Below are positions 33,559-42,618 of a DNA stretch of 64,000 nucleotides, one piece after another. The notes below the pieces were generated by a model. That model saw nothing but the letters and a program-made list of their open reading frames with translations. It had not been told where the DNA came from and did no database searches. This DNA comes from Faecalibacterium sp. I3-3-89 (lineage in GTDB: Bacteria > Bacillota > Clostridia > Oscillospirales > Ruminococcaceae): the NCBI RefSeq assembly GCF_023347275.1, contig NZ_CP094468.1, positions 744,001 to 808,000 of the forward strand, in the 5' to 3' direction. Every line of letters starts with the position of its first letter. Position 1 is the first letter of the stretch. The translations under genes were made by a program, and so were the position numbers.

Positions 33559-35556
33559 TCAGTGGATGCGGGCACCCACGGGGGTGTCCTCGCTGTAGAA
33601 GGGGATGGAGCAGCCGCCGTCGGCGGTGTCAGCGGCAAAGATCATGCCCTCGCTGACGTACTTGCCCTTCATCATCGGGCGGGGGGCGAGGTTGCAGACG
33701 ATGCCGAGCTTCTTGCCGATGAGGTCCTCCGGCTTGAACCACTTGGCGATGCCGGACAGGATGCAGCGCTCCCGCTCGCCATCAAAGACGGTCAGGTGGA
33801 GCAGCTTCTTGCTCTCCTTCAGGTTCTCGCAGGCGCGGACCTCGGCCACGCGCAGCTCCACCTTGCAGAAGTCGTCGTAGGAGATCTCGGCCTCGTGGGT
33901 GAAGTCCACGCTGCTCTCCTCTGCGGGGGCAGCGGCCTTCTTCTCGGCCTCCTCCTTGGCCTTTTTAGCGGCCTCGGCAGCGGCTTTCCGCTTCTCGTCC
34001 TCTTCCTTCAGGTGGGCGATCTCCTTTGCCACGTCGATGCGGGGGAACAGGGCCTCGCCCTTGTGGACGGTGTAGCTCTCCTGTGCGCCGTAGACGGCCT
34101 TGGTCAGGTCGATGTCGGCCGCAGTCAGACCCAGCTGCTCCATCATCTTGGGGGCGGTGGAGGGCAGATAGGCGTTCAGCAGGATGCCGCAGACACGCAG
34201 GGCCTCGCACAGGTGGTACAGCACGCTCTCGAGGCGCTCCTTGTTGGCCTCGTCCTTGGCCAGTGCCCAGGGCGCGGTCTCGTCGATGTACTTGTTGGCG
34301 CGCTGGATGACGGCGAAGATCTCCATCAGGGCCTGCGGGATGGTCAGGCTGTCCATATCAGCCGTGACCTTGCTCAGCAGCTCGCTGGTCATGGTCTCCA
34401 GCTCGGCGTCGATGGCCTCAGCACCGGCGGTCTTGTGGACGGTGCCGCCGAAGTACTTCTCGCACATGGCGACGGTACGGCTCAGCAGGTTGCCGAGGTC
34501 GTTGGCGAGGTCGCTGTTGATGCGGTTGATGAGGGCTTCGTTGGTGAACATACCGTCGTTGCCGAAGGGGATCTCGCGGAGCAGGAAGTAGCGGATGGCG
34601 TCCACGCCGTAGCGGTCGCAGAGGATGACGGGGTCAACGACGTTGCCGACGGACTTGGACATCTTGCCGCCGTTCATCAGCAGCCAGCCGTGGCCGAAGA
34701 CGCGCTTGGGCAGCGGCAGATCGAGGGCCATCAGCATGGCGGGCCAGAGGATGGTGTGGAAGCGGAGGATCTCCTTGCCCACCATGTGCAGGTCGGCAGG
34801 CCAGAACTTGTCGTAGTCGCTGTACTTCTCGTTGCCGTAGCCCAGCGCGGTGATATAGTTGCTCAGCGCATCGACCCAGACGTACATGGTGTGCTTGGGG
34901 TCGAAGGGGACGGGGATGCCCCACTTGACGGAGGTGCGGGAGACGCAGGTGTCCTGCAGGCCCTGCTTGATGAAGGCGATCATCTCGTTCTTCCGGCTCT
35001 CGGGCTGGATGAACTGGGGGTTCTCCTCGTAGAGCTTGAGCAGACGATCGGCGTACTTGCTGGTCTTGAAGAAGTAGGCCTCCTCGTGGGCCTCGTAGAC
35101 CTCTCGGCCGCACTCGGGGCACTTGCCGTCCACCAGCTGGCTGTCGGTCCAGAAGCTCTCGCAGGGCTTGCAGTAGTGGCCGGTGTACTCACCCTTGTAG
35201 ATGTCGCCCTGCTCGTAGAGCTTGGTGAAGATCTTCTGGCAGGACTCCATGTGGTAGTCGTCGGTGGTGCGGATGAAGCGGTCGTAGCTGATGTCCATCA
35301 GCTTCCACAGGTCCTTGACGGTGGCGACGATCTTATCGACGTACTCCTTCGGAGTCACGCCGGCGTCGGCGGCCTTGTCCTGAATCTTCTGGCCGTGCTC
35401 GTCGGTGCCGGTCAGGAACATGACGTCGCAGCCCTGCATCCGCTTGAAGCGTGCCAGTGCGTCGCAGGCCACGGTGGTGTAGCTGTGGCCGATGTGCAGC
35501 TTGTCGCTGGGGTAATAGATCGGTGTGGTGATGTAGAATGTCTTGTGCTCGCTCAT
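33559..35556 (-). CDS. metG: Methionine-tRNA ligase
   Basis: 665 aa. ITTPIYYPSDKLHIGHSYTT (HIGH), zinc knuckle CKPCESF...CPECG, KMSKS in GGKMSKSVGN, and a C-terminal EMAP-II/Trbp111 tRNA-binding domain (VELRVAEVRACENLKESKKL) after a Lys/Ala/Glu coil. Class I synthetase charging tRNA-Met. AAAGGAAG lies before the ATG at 35556. A T-box leader upstream controls it by uncharged tRNA-Met. Confidence 0.97.
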   Translation of the reverse strand: MSEHKTFYITTPIYYPSDKLHIGHSYTTVACDALARFKRMQGCDVMFLTGTDEHGQKIQDKAADAGVTPKEYVDKIVATVKDLWKLMDISYDRFIRTTDDYHMESCQKIFTKLYEQGDIYKGEYTGHYCKPCESFWTDSQLVDGKCPECGREVYEAHEEAYFFKTSKYADRLLKLYEENPQFIQPESRKNEMIAFIKQGLQDTCVSRTSVKWGIPVPFDPKHTMYVWVDALSNYITALGYGNEKYSDYDKFWPADLHMVGKEILRFHTILWPAMLMALDLPLPKRVFGHGWLLMNGGKMSKSVGNVVDPVILCDRYGVDAIRYFLLREIPFGNDGMFTNEALINRINSDLANDLGNLLSRTVAMCEKYFGGTVHKTAGAEAIDAELETMTSELLSKVTADMDSLTIPQALMEIFAVIQRANKYIDETAPWALAKDEANKERLESVLYHLCEALRVCGILLNAYLPSTAPKMMEQLGLTAADIDLTKAVYGAQESYTVHKGEALFPRIDVAKEIAHLKEEDEKRKAAAEAAKKAKEEAEKKAAAPAEESSVDFTHEAEISYDDFCKVELRVAEVRACENLKESKKLLHLTVFDGERERCILSGIAKWFKPEDLIGKKLGIVCNLAPRPMMKGKYVSEGMIFAADTADGGCSIPFYSEDTPVGARIH

Positions 35557-35576
35557 GAAAACGATTCTTCCTTTCT

Positions 35577-35900
35577 TTTGGCGCTCAGAACGAAAAACGC
35601 TCCCGCCCTGCCGACTGTGCCGGACAAGGACGAGAGCGTATAACTTCCGTGGTACCACCTTGCTTCGCCGTGCCCTTGCAGGCGCGGCCTTGCGCCGGAA
35701 CTCCGGCGAGCGCGGTAACGGGCGCACCCGTCGCGGGCTAACGATTCGCCCGCGCAGCTCGGAGACCATCTTCGGCATCGCGCGGCCTGCCCGGTTCCAT
35801 CCTTCGGGCTTTCTGTCAGGCGCAGACGAGGCGTACTCTTCTCTTCACAGCCAGTTTACATTATTATATTTAATATACGCAAAATCGGCGGGTTTGTCAA
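35577..35900 (-). promoter_or_regulatory. T-box leader and promoter of metG
   Basis: Minus strand promoter TTGACA (35900-35895), 17 bases, TATATT (35877-35872). The leader carries the T-box AAGGTGGTACCACGG (35662-35648) and a terminator ACGCTC...GAGCGT with five T (35639-35593). AGAGTACG near the start fits the stem I kink-turn, and an ATG (in CCGAAGATGGTC) can serve as Met specifier. Confidence 0.9.
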
Positions 35901-35910
35901 TGATAATGTG

Positions 35911-36213
35911 TCAGACCTCGTAATCCAGACAGACCCGGTTCTTATAATAGGGCCGCACCTTGCTATCGGCCACGGCCACATGGGCCGGATGCTTGGAGTA
36001 GCCCTTGAGCGCCTCGGCGGACTCGAAGGTGGTGTCCAGCATCAGGTCGGCGTTGGAAGAGGGCAGGCCGTTGATGTTGACGTGCACCTCCACGAGGCCC
36101 GGGATCTGACCGGCCAGACCCTCAAGGCCTGCCTTGATGCCCGCCTTGATGTCGGCCTTTTCGGCGTCGGAATACTCGTCCTTGAGCTGCCAGAGAATGA
36201 TATGCTTGACCAT
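35911..36213 (-). CDS. Dabb (stress-responsive A/B barrel) domain protein
   Basis: 100 aa. MVKHIILWQLKDEYSDAEKA and the C-terminal YSKHPAHVAVADSKVRPYYK match the small dimeric Dabb barrel family. Function generally unknown in bacteria. ACAGGAGG precedes the ATG. Promoter TTGCAC-17-TACAAT at 36286-36258 on the minus strand. Confidence 0.88.
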   Translation of the reverse strand: MVKHIILWQLKDEYSDAEKADIKAGIKAGLEGLAGQIPGLVEVHVNINGLPSSNADLMLDTTFESAEALKGYSKHPAHVAVADSKVRPYYKNRVCLDYEV

Positions 36214-36257
36214 AATAAAAATCCTCCTGTTGTTGGCTGGGATGCTTTGACGCCCTT

Positions 36258-36325
36258 ATTGTAACATCTGCACAAAAACTGTGCAAGAGCTTTTGTTTGC
36301 CCGGGAAAGGACGGGATGATATAAT
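36258..36325. promoter_or_regulatory. Divergent promoters of the Dabb and Big2 genes
   Basis: Minus: TTGCAC (36286-36281), 17, TACAAT (36263-36258), with palindrome TGCACAAAAACTGTGCA (36269-36285) filling the spacer. Plus: TTGCCC (36297-36302), 17, TATAAT (36320-36325). Confidence 0.6.
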
Positions 36326-36430
36326 AGAAAGGAAAGCGAGCCGGGGCAGAGCGGCGTCTGCACCCGGCAGGACAAGCGGACAACTGCGGGCCGCGCCGAC
36401 CGGTACCCGCCAGAACATGAGGAAATTTAG

Positions 36431-37189
36431 ATGAGAAAGCACCTGACCCACCTTGCGGCCGCTCTGGCCGTGACGCTTCTGCTCGGCGCTGCGGCCAGCC
36501 CCCTGCGCGCTGCTGCCGCTGCGCCTGAGCTGCCTGCGGTTGTGGCTGAGCTGGACGCGGAGAACGCAGCCGAGGCTGCGGCAGAGAGCCGCCTGAGCCA
36601 GAGCTATCTGGATATGACCATCGAATACAACGACCCGCACCCCGTCCGTCAGCTCTATCTTTCCAGTGTGGCAGACGGAGATATGGTCTACCAGTGGTAC
36701 AGCACCAACCCCGCCGTAGCGACCGTAGACCGCAACGGCCTCGTAACGGCCCAGAAGCCCGGCAAGACCACCATCGTGGCCAACACCTACACCACCACCC
36801 TGCGGTGTGACGTAACGGTGGTGTCCAACGTGGGCCGGGTGACCCTGAATCAGGAGCGGCTGTATCTGGAGAACATCGGCGGCACGGCGGCCCTGAGAGC
36901 TTCCGTAGCCGTGAAGAACGGTGACGCAGTACCCATCACTTGGACTACCAGCAACCCTGCCGCCGCCACCGTAGACCCCTTTGGTCTGGTAACGGCGGTG
37001 GGGGACGGGGAGGCCCTGATCACCGCCACCACCCCGGACGGCCACAGCGCCTGCTGCAATGTCTACTGCGGCACGCAGGTGGCGATTCAGGAACAGATCG
37101 AGGCCGATGAGGTAAAGATCGCCCTCGGCGTCCTCGGCGGCTTTGCCGTTCTGGCCGGTGTGCTGGCGCTGGCGACCTCCGGCGGCTGA
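36431..37189 (+). CDS. Exported protein with two Ig-like (Big2) domains and a C-terminal membrane anchor
   Basis: 252 aa. Signal peptide (MRKHLTHLAAALAVTLLLGA), then Big2 repeats with the typical WYSTNPAVATVDRNGLVTAQ and WTTSNPAAATVDPFGLVTAV blocks, and a C-terminal helix (IALGVLGGFAVLAGVLALAT). Surface-exposed, anchored at its C-terminus. Big2 domains mediate adhesion in other proteins; the role here is unknown. GAGGAAATTTAG precedes the ATG. Confidence 0.85.
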   Translation: MRKHLTHLAAALAVTLLLGAAASPLRAAAAAPELPAVVAELDAENAAEAAAESRLSQSYLDMTIEYNDPHPVRQLYLSSVADGDMVYQWYSTNPAVATVDRNGLVTAQKPGKTTIVANTYTTTLRCDVTVVSNVGRVTLNQERLYLENIGGTAALRASVAVKNGDAVPITWTTSNPAAATVDPFGLVTAVGDGEALITATTPDGHSACCNVYCGTQVAIQEQIEADEVKIALGVLGGFAVLAGVLALATSGG

Positions 37190-37209
37190 GCCGGAACAGG
37201 AACAAAAAC

Positions 37210-37262
37210 AAAAGCAGGCACACACCCGGGAAAGCCGGAGCGGCGTGCCTGCTTTACTTTTA
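37210..37262 (+). terminator. Rho-independent terminator
   Basis: AAAGCAGGCAC/GTGCCTGCTTT long hairpin followed by ACTTTTA. Confidence 0.75.
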
Positions 37263-37288
37263 CCATTGCTCTACTGAGGAAAATTAAG

Positions 37289-37513
37289 TGGCAAAGTTCC
37301 AATATAATAACATAGATACGTTCAGAATCGAACTTTGCCAGCTTGGCAAAGTTCCCTGAGATTGGCAAAGTTCGAAGTTTGCCAGCAGGGCACAAGTTTG
37401 CCACCTTGGCAAAGTTCGTTTTATGGCGTTGGTACGCTGATATTTTGGAACTTGGCCAGATAACCCGCGTGGCTCGGAGGCTTCTTACACACCCGAAGCG
37501 CCATAGTTTGCCA
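37289..37513. repeat. Cluster of TGGCAAAGTTC motifs in both orientations
   Basis: Exact copies at 37289, 37344, 37363 and 37407 (plus), 37330 (minus); near copies on the minus strand at 37374, 37393, 37448 and 37503, the last inside the end of asnB. Lies between convergent genes. Confidence 0.7.
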
Positions 37514-39071
37514 GCACGCGGGCGGAGGGGTCGTTGACGTTGCAGCCCGGCCACGCCTTGTTGGGCATCCAGAAGCCCACGATGGTGCGGCTCTGGTCGT
37601 GGTAGTATTTCTCGAAGATCTCGCGGTAGAACAGGCTCTCCTTGGTGAAGGGCATACAGTGGGCGGAGTAGTTTGCCCGGCGGAGCTGGAACTCCTCGTC
37701 GGTATAGAGGCTCTCGGCGTACTCCTTGATGTCGTCCACCATGCTGTGGCCTACGGCGTCGGAGAAGGCGGCCTTCTCGCGCCAGAGGATCTCCGGCGGC
37801 AGCCAGTCGCCCTCGAATGCCTTGCGCAGCAGGTACTTGCCCTTGCCGTAGCTGTTCAGCTTCTTTTCGGGGTCGATGGCCATGACGTACCGGACGAAGT
37901 CGAGGTCGCCGAAGGGCACGCGGGCCTCGATGCTGTTGGCGGAGATGCAGCGGTCGGCGCGGAGGACGTCGTACATATACAGCTCACGGATGCGCTTCTG
38001 GCTCTCCTGCTGGAAGGCGTCGGCGGTAGGGGCGTAGTCGGTGTATTTGTAGCCGAACAGCTCGTCGGAGATCTCGCCGGTCAGCAGCACCCGGACGTCG
38101 GTCTGCTCGTGGATGGCCTTGCAGAGCAGATACATTCCCATGCTGGCGCGGATGGTGGTGATGTCCCATGTGCCCAGCAGCCGGATGACCTCCTCAAGGT
38201 TCTGGATGACGATGTCCCGGTTGATGATGATCTCGTGGTGCTCGCTGCCCAGATACTCGGCGGTCTGGCGGGCATATTTCAGGTCGATGGCGTCGGTGTC
38301 CATGCCGATGGCGAAGGTGCGGATGGGTTTGCCCAGCTTTTTGGCGGCGATGGAGCAGACCAGCGAGGAGTCGAGGCCGCCCGAAAGCAGGAAGCCGACG
38401 GGGGCATCGGCGTCCAGACGCTTTTCTACACCGGCGATGAGCTTTTCGCGGATGTTGGTCAGGATGGTGTCCATGTCGTCCTGCATGGGGGCGGGCACGT
38501 CGGCGATGTCCTCGTAGCGGACGAAGCGGCCGTCGCAGTAGTAGCTGCCGATGGGGAAGGGGCGGATGTCGTCGCACCAGCCGATGAGGTTCTGCATCTC
38601 GGAGGCAAAGGCAATCTTGTGGCTGGACTTGGAGTAGCCGTAGAACAGCGGGCGGATGCCGATGGGGTCGCGGGCCGCGATGAGGCGGTCCTTGCGGGAG
38701 TCGTACATGATAAGGGCAAACTCGGAGTCCATGTGGCGGAACATATCCAGACCGTACTCATAGTAGAGCGGCAGCAGGATCTCGCAGTCGCAGTCGGAGT
38801 GGAACTTATAGCCCCGGCGCTTCAGGATCTCCTTCTCAAAGCGGAAGCCGTACAGCTCGCCGTTGCAGACCACGCAGTCGGCCCCGCGGTAGAAGGGCTG
38901 CATCCCCTCCGGGGTCAGGCCCATGATGGCCAGACGGCCAAAGCCCATCAGGCCGAAAGGCCCCTCCACGACCCGCTGGTCGTCCGGCCCGCGGGAGACG
39001 GTGCGCATCAGGTATTCTTTGAATTTGTCGGCACTGATATCGTGCCCGGTATAGCCGATCACACAGCACAT
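37485..39071 (-). CDS. asnB: Asparagine synthase (glutamine-hydrolysing)
   Basis: 528 aa starting MCCVIGYTG, so Cys2 becomes the N-terminal nucleophile of the glutaminase domain. RGPDDQ and CNGELYGFRFE belong to that domain; the synthetase domain has the PP-loop LLSGGLDSSLV and SIEARVPFGDLDFV. It makes Asn from Asp, Gln and ATP. AGAGGGGTAAG precedes the ATG. Controlled by a T-box leader. The 3' end overlaps the TGGCAAAGTTC cluster. Confidence 0.96.
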   Translation of the reverse strand: MCCVIGYTGHDISADKFKEYLMRTVSRGPDDQRVVEGPFGLMGFGRLAIMGLTPEGMQPFYRGADCVVCNGELYGFRFEKEILKRRGYKFHSDCDCEILLPLYYEYGLDMFRHMDSEFALIMYDSRKDRLIAARDPIGIRPLFYGYSKSSHKIAFASEMQNLIGWCDDIRPFPIGSYYCDGRFVRYEDIADVPAPMQDDMDTILTNIREKLIAGVEKRLDADAPVGFLLSGGLDSSLVCSIAAKKLGKPIRTFAIGMDTDAIDLKYARQTAEYLGSEHHEIIINRDIVIQNLEEVIRLLGTWDITTIRASMGMYLLCKAIHEQTDVRVLLTGEISDELFGYKYTDYAPTADAFQQESQKRIRELYMYDVLRADRCISANSIEARVPFGDLDFVRYVMAIDPEKKLNSYGKGKYLLRKAFEGDWLPPEILWREKAAFSDAVGHSMVDDIKEYAESLYTDEEFQLRRANYSAHCMPFTKESLFYREIFEKYYHDQSRTIVGFWMPNKAWPGCNVNDPSARVLANYGASGV

Positions 39072-39159
39072 ATTTCTTACCCCTCTTATGTTGGTTTTTG
39101 ACTTCTCCGTCACGCCTGCGAAGCTTTCCCTTCTTCGTCCCGGCGGGGAGGCGGATAAA

Positions 39160-39492
39160 ATAAAAAATACGGCAGCAAACGTCCTGTTGCTAGGACGAAT
39201 GCTGCCGTATCCGTGGTGCCACCTAAATTACCGGCAGAGCCTGCCAGTCACTTTGTGCGCTCTCCCCGTTGAAAGCACTGCCGCGATAACGAGCGGCGCA
39301 CGTCTGCCCCTACTGCCCGCAGCGCCACAGCACCCGGGGGTTCAGGGGGAAGCTCACGGGGGTTCGTTCAGGCCCGGCCATCTGCGCGGCTCACACCTGC
39401 CCGCACTCTCTGGAAGAGGGCGCTTGGGCCTTACTTTTCCCGTTCAACGCTTTTCTTGCGAGAATTGTATCACTGCTTTTTCTCCGTGTCAA
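39160..39492 (-). promoter_or_regulatory. T-box leader and promoter of asnB
   Basis: Minus strand TTGACA (39492-39487), 17 bases, TACAAT (39469-39464), lying inside the last codons of the Fur-type gene. T-box AGGTGGCACCACGG (39224-39211) and terminator ATACGGCAGC...GCTGCCGTAT with six T (39210-39162). A GAACGAACC segment could present an AAC (Asn) specifier. Confidence 0.88.
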
Positions 39493-39955
39493 CCTCTGCG
39501 CAGCAATTTTTACAGGTTTGTGCAGCCTGCCCGTCCTGAGCCTCGTTTGCGGCGCAGCTGCGGCACATACCATACAAAACGCTGCCCTCGCATTGCAGGG
39601 TGAAGCCGTGCTCGGCCATCAGGTGGGCGCGCACCTCGTCCATGAAGTGGCAGTCCAGATGATAGATGCGCCCGCACCGCACGCACTTGAGGTGCAGGTG
39701 CTCCCGGCAGTGGCGGCCCTCGTCCACATACTGGAACACGGCCTTTTCGCCCTTGTCGGCCACATATTTCATCACCCGCTGCTCTCCGGCCAGCTTGTCC
39801 AGATAGCGGTAGACGGTGGTGGGGTTGGGGCTGGCCCCTTCGGCCTCCAGATGCTCGAGGATGTTGGAGGCGCTGACCGCGTGCTGGCGGTTGCGGATGA
39901 GATAATCTAAGATGAGCTGGCGGGTCTTGGTGTTGTAGCCGTCGCTTCGTGCCAT
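39470..39955 (-). CDS. Fur-family transcriptional regulator
   Basis: 161 aa. Winged helix (TKTRQLILDYLIRNRQHAVS, NPTTVYRYLDKLAGEQRVMK), then HLHLKCVRCGRIYHLDCHFM with the regulatory HxH/C sites, and the CxxC pairs CVRC and CRSC for structural zinc. An extra Cys-rich tail (TCKNCCAEVDTEKKQ) is unusual. Closest in layout to Zur/Fur; metal unknown. ATG 39955 has GAAGGG upstream; asnB's promoter sits in its 3' end. Confidence 0.9.
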   Translation of the reverse strand: MARSDGYNTKTRQLILDYLIRNRQHAVSASNILEHLEAEGASPNPTTVYRYLDKLAGEQRVMKYVADKGEKAVFQYVDEGRHCREHLHLKCVRCGRIYHLDCHFMDEVRAHLMAEHGFTLQCEGSVLYGMCRSCAANEAQDGQAAQTCKNCCAEVDTEKKQ

Positions 39956-40246
39956 GATGCAGATCCCTTCTTTCTCTTTGTAGTGTATCACATTTTATTC
40001 TTCGATGCAAAACAACAGGGAGATTCGGACAATAAGCACAAAAACTGTTGTGAAATATGTGCAAAAATGAGGAATGATATTTAGGCAAAACAGAAATCAA
40101 GCCAAACTTAGGCGGAAACTCTTGTAAAAAATGTCCTATTGTGTGATAATAAAATCGAGAGAATAGTTGGATTGTTTCAGGGATACAAGCAGCACCGGAA
40201 GACCGCGTGTGGAACGTCCAGCAGGAAATGATTGGAGAAGAGGAAG

Positions 40247-40906
40247 ATGAAAGAGACGGAAACACAGGCAAAGCTGAGCCTGAAGCTGCAGGCGTATCAG
40301 TACCTGAAGACCAAGATCCTCAACTGTGAGTACCGCCCGAACGAGTTCCTGAACGAGCAGAAGCTCTGCGCGGAGATGGGCAACATCAGCCGCACCCCCA
40401 TGCGGGACGCGCTGGGGCGTCTGGAACAGGAGGGCCTGATCACCATCCTGCCCAAGAAGGGGCTGATGGTCTCCGGCATCACCGAGGACGATGTGCACAG
40501 TATGTTCGAGATGCGTCTGCTGGTGGAGCCTTATGCCCTGCGCACCTATGGCGCAGACATCCCCCACGGGGAGCTGGAGCACTTTGTCCAGATGATGCAC
40601 GACCCGGATATCATCGACGACTTCTGCAAGGCGGACGATGACTTCCACGAGCTGCTCATGAGCACCCTGCCCAACAAGTATATGCGCTCGGCCTACGACC
40701 GCATCACCGGCCTGAACACCCGGTTCCGCATCATGACCGGCAAGGTGAGCATGATCAACCGGGAGCAGACCTGCGAGGAGCATCTGGAGATCCTCGAGCC
40801 TGCCCTGAAGGGCGACTGGAACACCGCCGCCGACGCCCTCCAGAAGCATCTGGAGATCGCCCGCGACAAGGCCGAGGGGGTCATCAAGGTCATCCGCCTG
40901 TGGTAA
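40247..40906 (+). CDS. GntR-family regulator (FadR/FCD subfamily)
   Basis: 219 aa. N-terminal winged HTH (YQYLKTKILNCEYRPNEFLN, SRTPMRDALGRLEQEGLITI), C-terminal all-helical FCD ligand domain with the metal-binding pattern D-x3-H...H...H (DFHELLMS, HLEIL, HLEIA). Such proteins respond to small acids or sugars. GGAGAAGAGG precedes ATG 40247. Target unknown. The preceding gap (39956-40246) is AT-rich and has no other feature I can name. Confidence 0.9.
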   Translation: MKETETQAKLSLKLQAYQYLKTKILNCEYRPNEFLNEQKLCAEMGNISRTPMRDALGRLEQEGLITILPKKGLMVSGITEDDVHSMFEMRLLVEPYALRTYGADIPHGELEHFVQMMHDPDIIDDFCKADDDFHELLMSTLPNKYMRSAYDRITGLNTRFRIMTGKVSMINREQTCEEHLEILEPALKGDWNTAADALQKHLEIARDKAEGVIKVIRLW

Positions 40907-40919
40907 ATCAACAGAGCAG

Positions 40920-40956
40920 AAAGGCTGCTGCACCATGTGTGCGGCAGCCTTTTTTG
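40920..40956 (+). terminator. Rho-independent terminator
   Basis: AAGGCTGCTGCAC/GTGCGGCAGCCTT followed by six T. Confidence 0.85.
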
Positions 40957-40971
40957 AAATGAGGTCATCCA

Positions 40972-41703
40972 ATGGAGCACAACACACTCGCCCGCCCGGG
41001 GCCTTCCCTCAGCGGCACGGCTCTGAAGCGCATCGCCTGCCTGTCCATGCTCATCGACCACATCGGCGCGGCTCTGCTGGAAAACGGCCTGTTCCGGCAG
41101 AATGCCGTCTGGCAGGGCGGCGTCCGGCTGGATTTTGTGATGCGGATGGCGGGGCGGCTGGCCTTTCCCATCTACTGCTTCCTGCTGGTGGAGGGGTTCG
41201 TGCACACCCACGACTTCCGGAAATACGCCCTGCGGATGCTGGGCTTTGCCCTCCTCAGTGAGTTCCCCTTTGACTGGGCCTTCTTCTCCGGGGTCTGGTG
41301 GGGGCATCAGAATGTCTATTTCACCCTGCTGCTGGGCCTGCTGGCCATGAAGGCGCTGGACACCTTCCGGACCGGGGAGGGGACGCCGGACGCCCGGGGC
41401 ATCCTCTGCGCGGCAGCCTGCACCGGGGCGGCGGCGCTGCTCCGCTGCGACTACGACGTGATGGGGATGGCCCTCATCCTCGCCCTCTATCTGACGCGGA
41501 AAGACCGGGTGGCCCAGTGCATCGCGGGCGTAGTCTTCACCCTCTTCGAGCCGGTGGCCCCGCTGGCCTTCGGGCTGGTGTGGTTTTATAGCGGCGAGCG
41601 GGGTAGCTGCTCAAGGGCCGAACAGTGGGCGTTCTACTGGTTCTACCCCGTCCATCTTTTCCTTCTCGCTGTCCTCACGAACCTCCTGCTTTTCCAAAAG
41701 TAA
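40972..41703 (+). CDS. TraX-family integral membrane protein
   Basis: 243 aa with about seven helices. KRIACLSMLIDHIGAALLEN and RLAFPIYCFLLVEGFVHTHD are conserved in the TraX family, named after the F-pilin acetylase; chromosomal Firmicutes members are not tied to conjugation and their role is unknown. GAGGTCATCC is a modest RBS. Not linked to the conjugative element further right. Confidence 0.85.
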   Translation: MEHNTLARPGPSLSGTALKRIACLSMLIDHIGAALLENGLFRQNAVWQGGVRLDFVMRMAGRLAFPIYCFLLVEGFVHTHDFRKYALRMLGFALLSEFPFDWAFFSGVWWGHQNVYFTLLLGLLAMKALDTFRTGEGTPDARGILCAAACTGAAALLRCDYDVMGMALILALYLTRKDRVAQCIAGVVFTLFEPVAPLAFGLVWFYSGERGSCSRAEQWAFYWFYPVHLFLLAVLTNLLLFQK

Positions 41704-41803
41704 GGAGCTGTTTTCACAGGCATTGCACTCCGCTCACGGAAGCGGTTCCTGACCGAAAATTATAAAAAGTTGACACAAAATTACAACAGAAAATGCAAAA
41801 AAC

Positions 41804-41834
41804 TGGCACTCCTTTCTGAAAAATATGGTATAAT
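41804..41834 (+). promoter_or_regulatory. Extended -10 promoter of nagB
   Basis: TGGTATAAT (41826-41834) is an extended -10 with a weak TGGCAC 19 bases before TATAAT. About 35 nt of leader to the nagB start. Confidence 0.55.
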
Positions 41835-41874
41835 AGGCGGTAGGATAGCAAAAATGCATCAGGAGGTTCTACCA

Positions 41875-42603
41875 ATGAAGATCATTCGTGCAAAAGATTA
41901 CAAGGATATGTCCCGCAAGGCGGCCAATATCATCTCCGCGCAGGTCATCATGAAGCCGAACTGTGTGCTGGGTCTGGCGACCGGCGGCACCCCTGTGGGC
42001 GCATACGCACAGCTGGTGGAGTGGTACAACAAGGGCGACCTCGACTTCTCCGAAGTCACCACCGTCAACCTCGACGAGTACCGCGGCCTGCCCAAGGAGC
42101 ACCCCGAGAGCTACTGGAGCTTCATGCACAAGAACCTGTTCGACCATGTGAACATCCGCCCCGAGGCCGTCCATCTGCCCGACGGCACCAACCCCGACGC
42201 GGCTGATGCCTGCGCCAAGTACAACGAGGTCATCCACAGCGTGGGCGGCATCGACCTGCAGCTGCTGGGCCTCGGCCCCAACGGCCACATCGGCTTCAAC
42301 GAGCCGGGCGAGGCCTTCGAGCTGGAGACCCACTGTGTTGACCTGACCGAGGCCACCATCGAGGCCAACAAGCGCTTCTTCGACGGCAACGAGGATCTCG
42401 TCCCCAAGCAGGCCTATACCATGGGCATCAAGACCATTATGCAGGCCCGCAAGGTGCTGGTGGTGGCCAACGGTCTGGCCAAGGCCAAGGCGGTCAAGGC
42501 GGTCGTCTCCGGCCCTGTCACCCCCGAGTGCCCGGGTTCGATTTTGCAGCTGCACCCCGACTGCACCCTCGTGGCGGACGAAGAGGCTCTGAGCCTGCTG
42601 TAA
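41875..42603 (+). CDS. nagB: Glucosamine-6-phosphate deaminase
   Basis: 242 aa. LGLATGGTPVGAY (phosphate loop), TVNLDEYRGL, GLGPNGHIGFNEPG with catalytic Asp/His, and QAYTMGIKTIMQARKVLVVA are NagB motifs. It converts GlcN-6-P to fructose-6-P and ammonia. AGGAGGTTC precedes the ATG. No allosteric C-terminal extension of the E. coli type. Sits upstream of the aga-type cluster and supplies the glucosamine branch. Confidence 0.96.
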   Translation: MKIIRAKDYKDMSRKAANIISAQVIMKPNCVLGLATGGTPVGAYAQLVEWYNKGDLDFSEVTTVNLDEYRGLPKEHPESYWSFMHKNLFDHVNIRPEAVHLPDGTNPDAADACAKYNEVIHSVGGIDLQLLGLGPNGHIGFNEPGEAFELETHCVDLTEATIEANKRFFDGNEDLVPKQAYTMGIKTIMQARKVLVVANGLAKAKAVKAVVSGPVTPECPGSILQLHPDCTLVADEEALSLL

Positions 42604-42618
42604 GCCCCGGAGGAGCGT

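Noticed and set aside
33046..35643. 865-codon open frame opposite metG, and similar long frames opposite prs, mglA, asnB, the purine permease and the GGDEF gene
   Set aside because: They mirror strongly coding genes in high-GC DNA, have biased His/Gly/Val/Asp composition typical of antisense shadows, and lack RBS.
37289..37513. CRISPR array
   Set aside because: The repeated 11-mers are in mixed orientation with irregular spacing, too short, and no cas genes are near.
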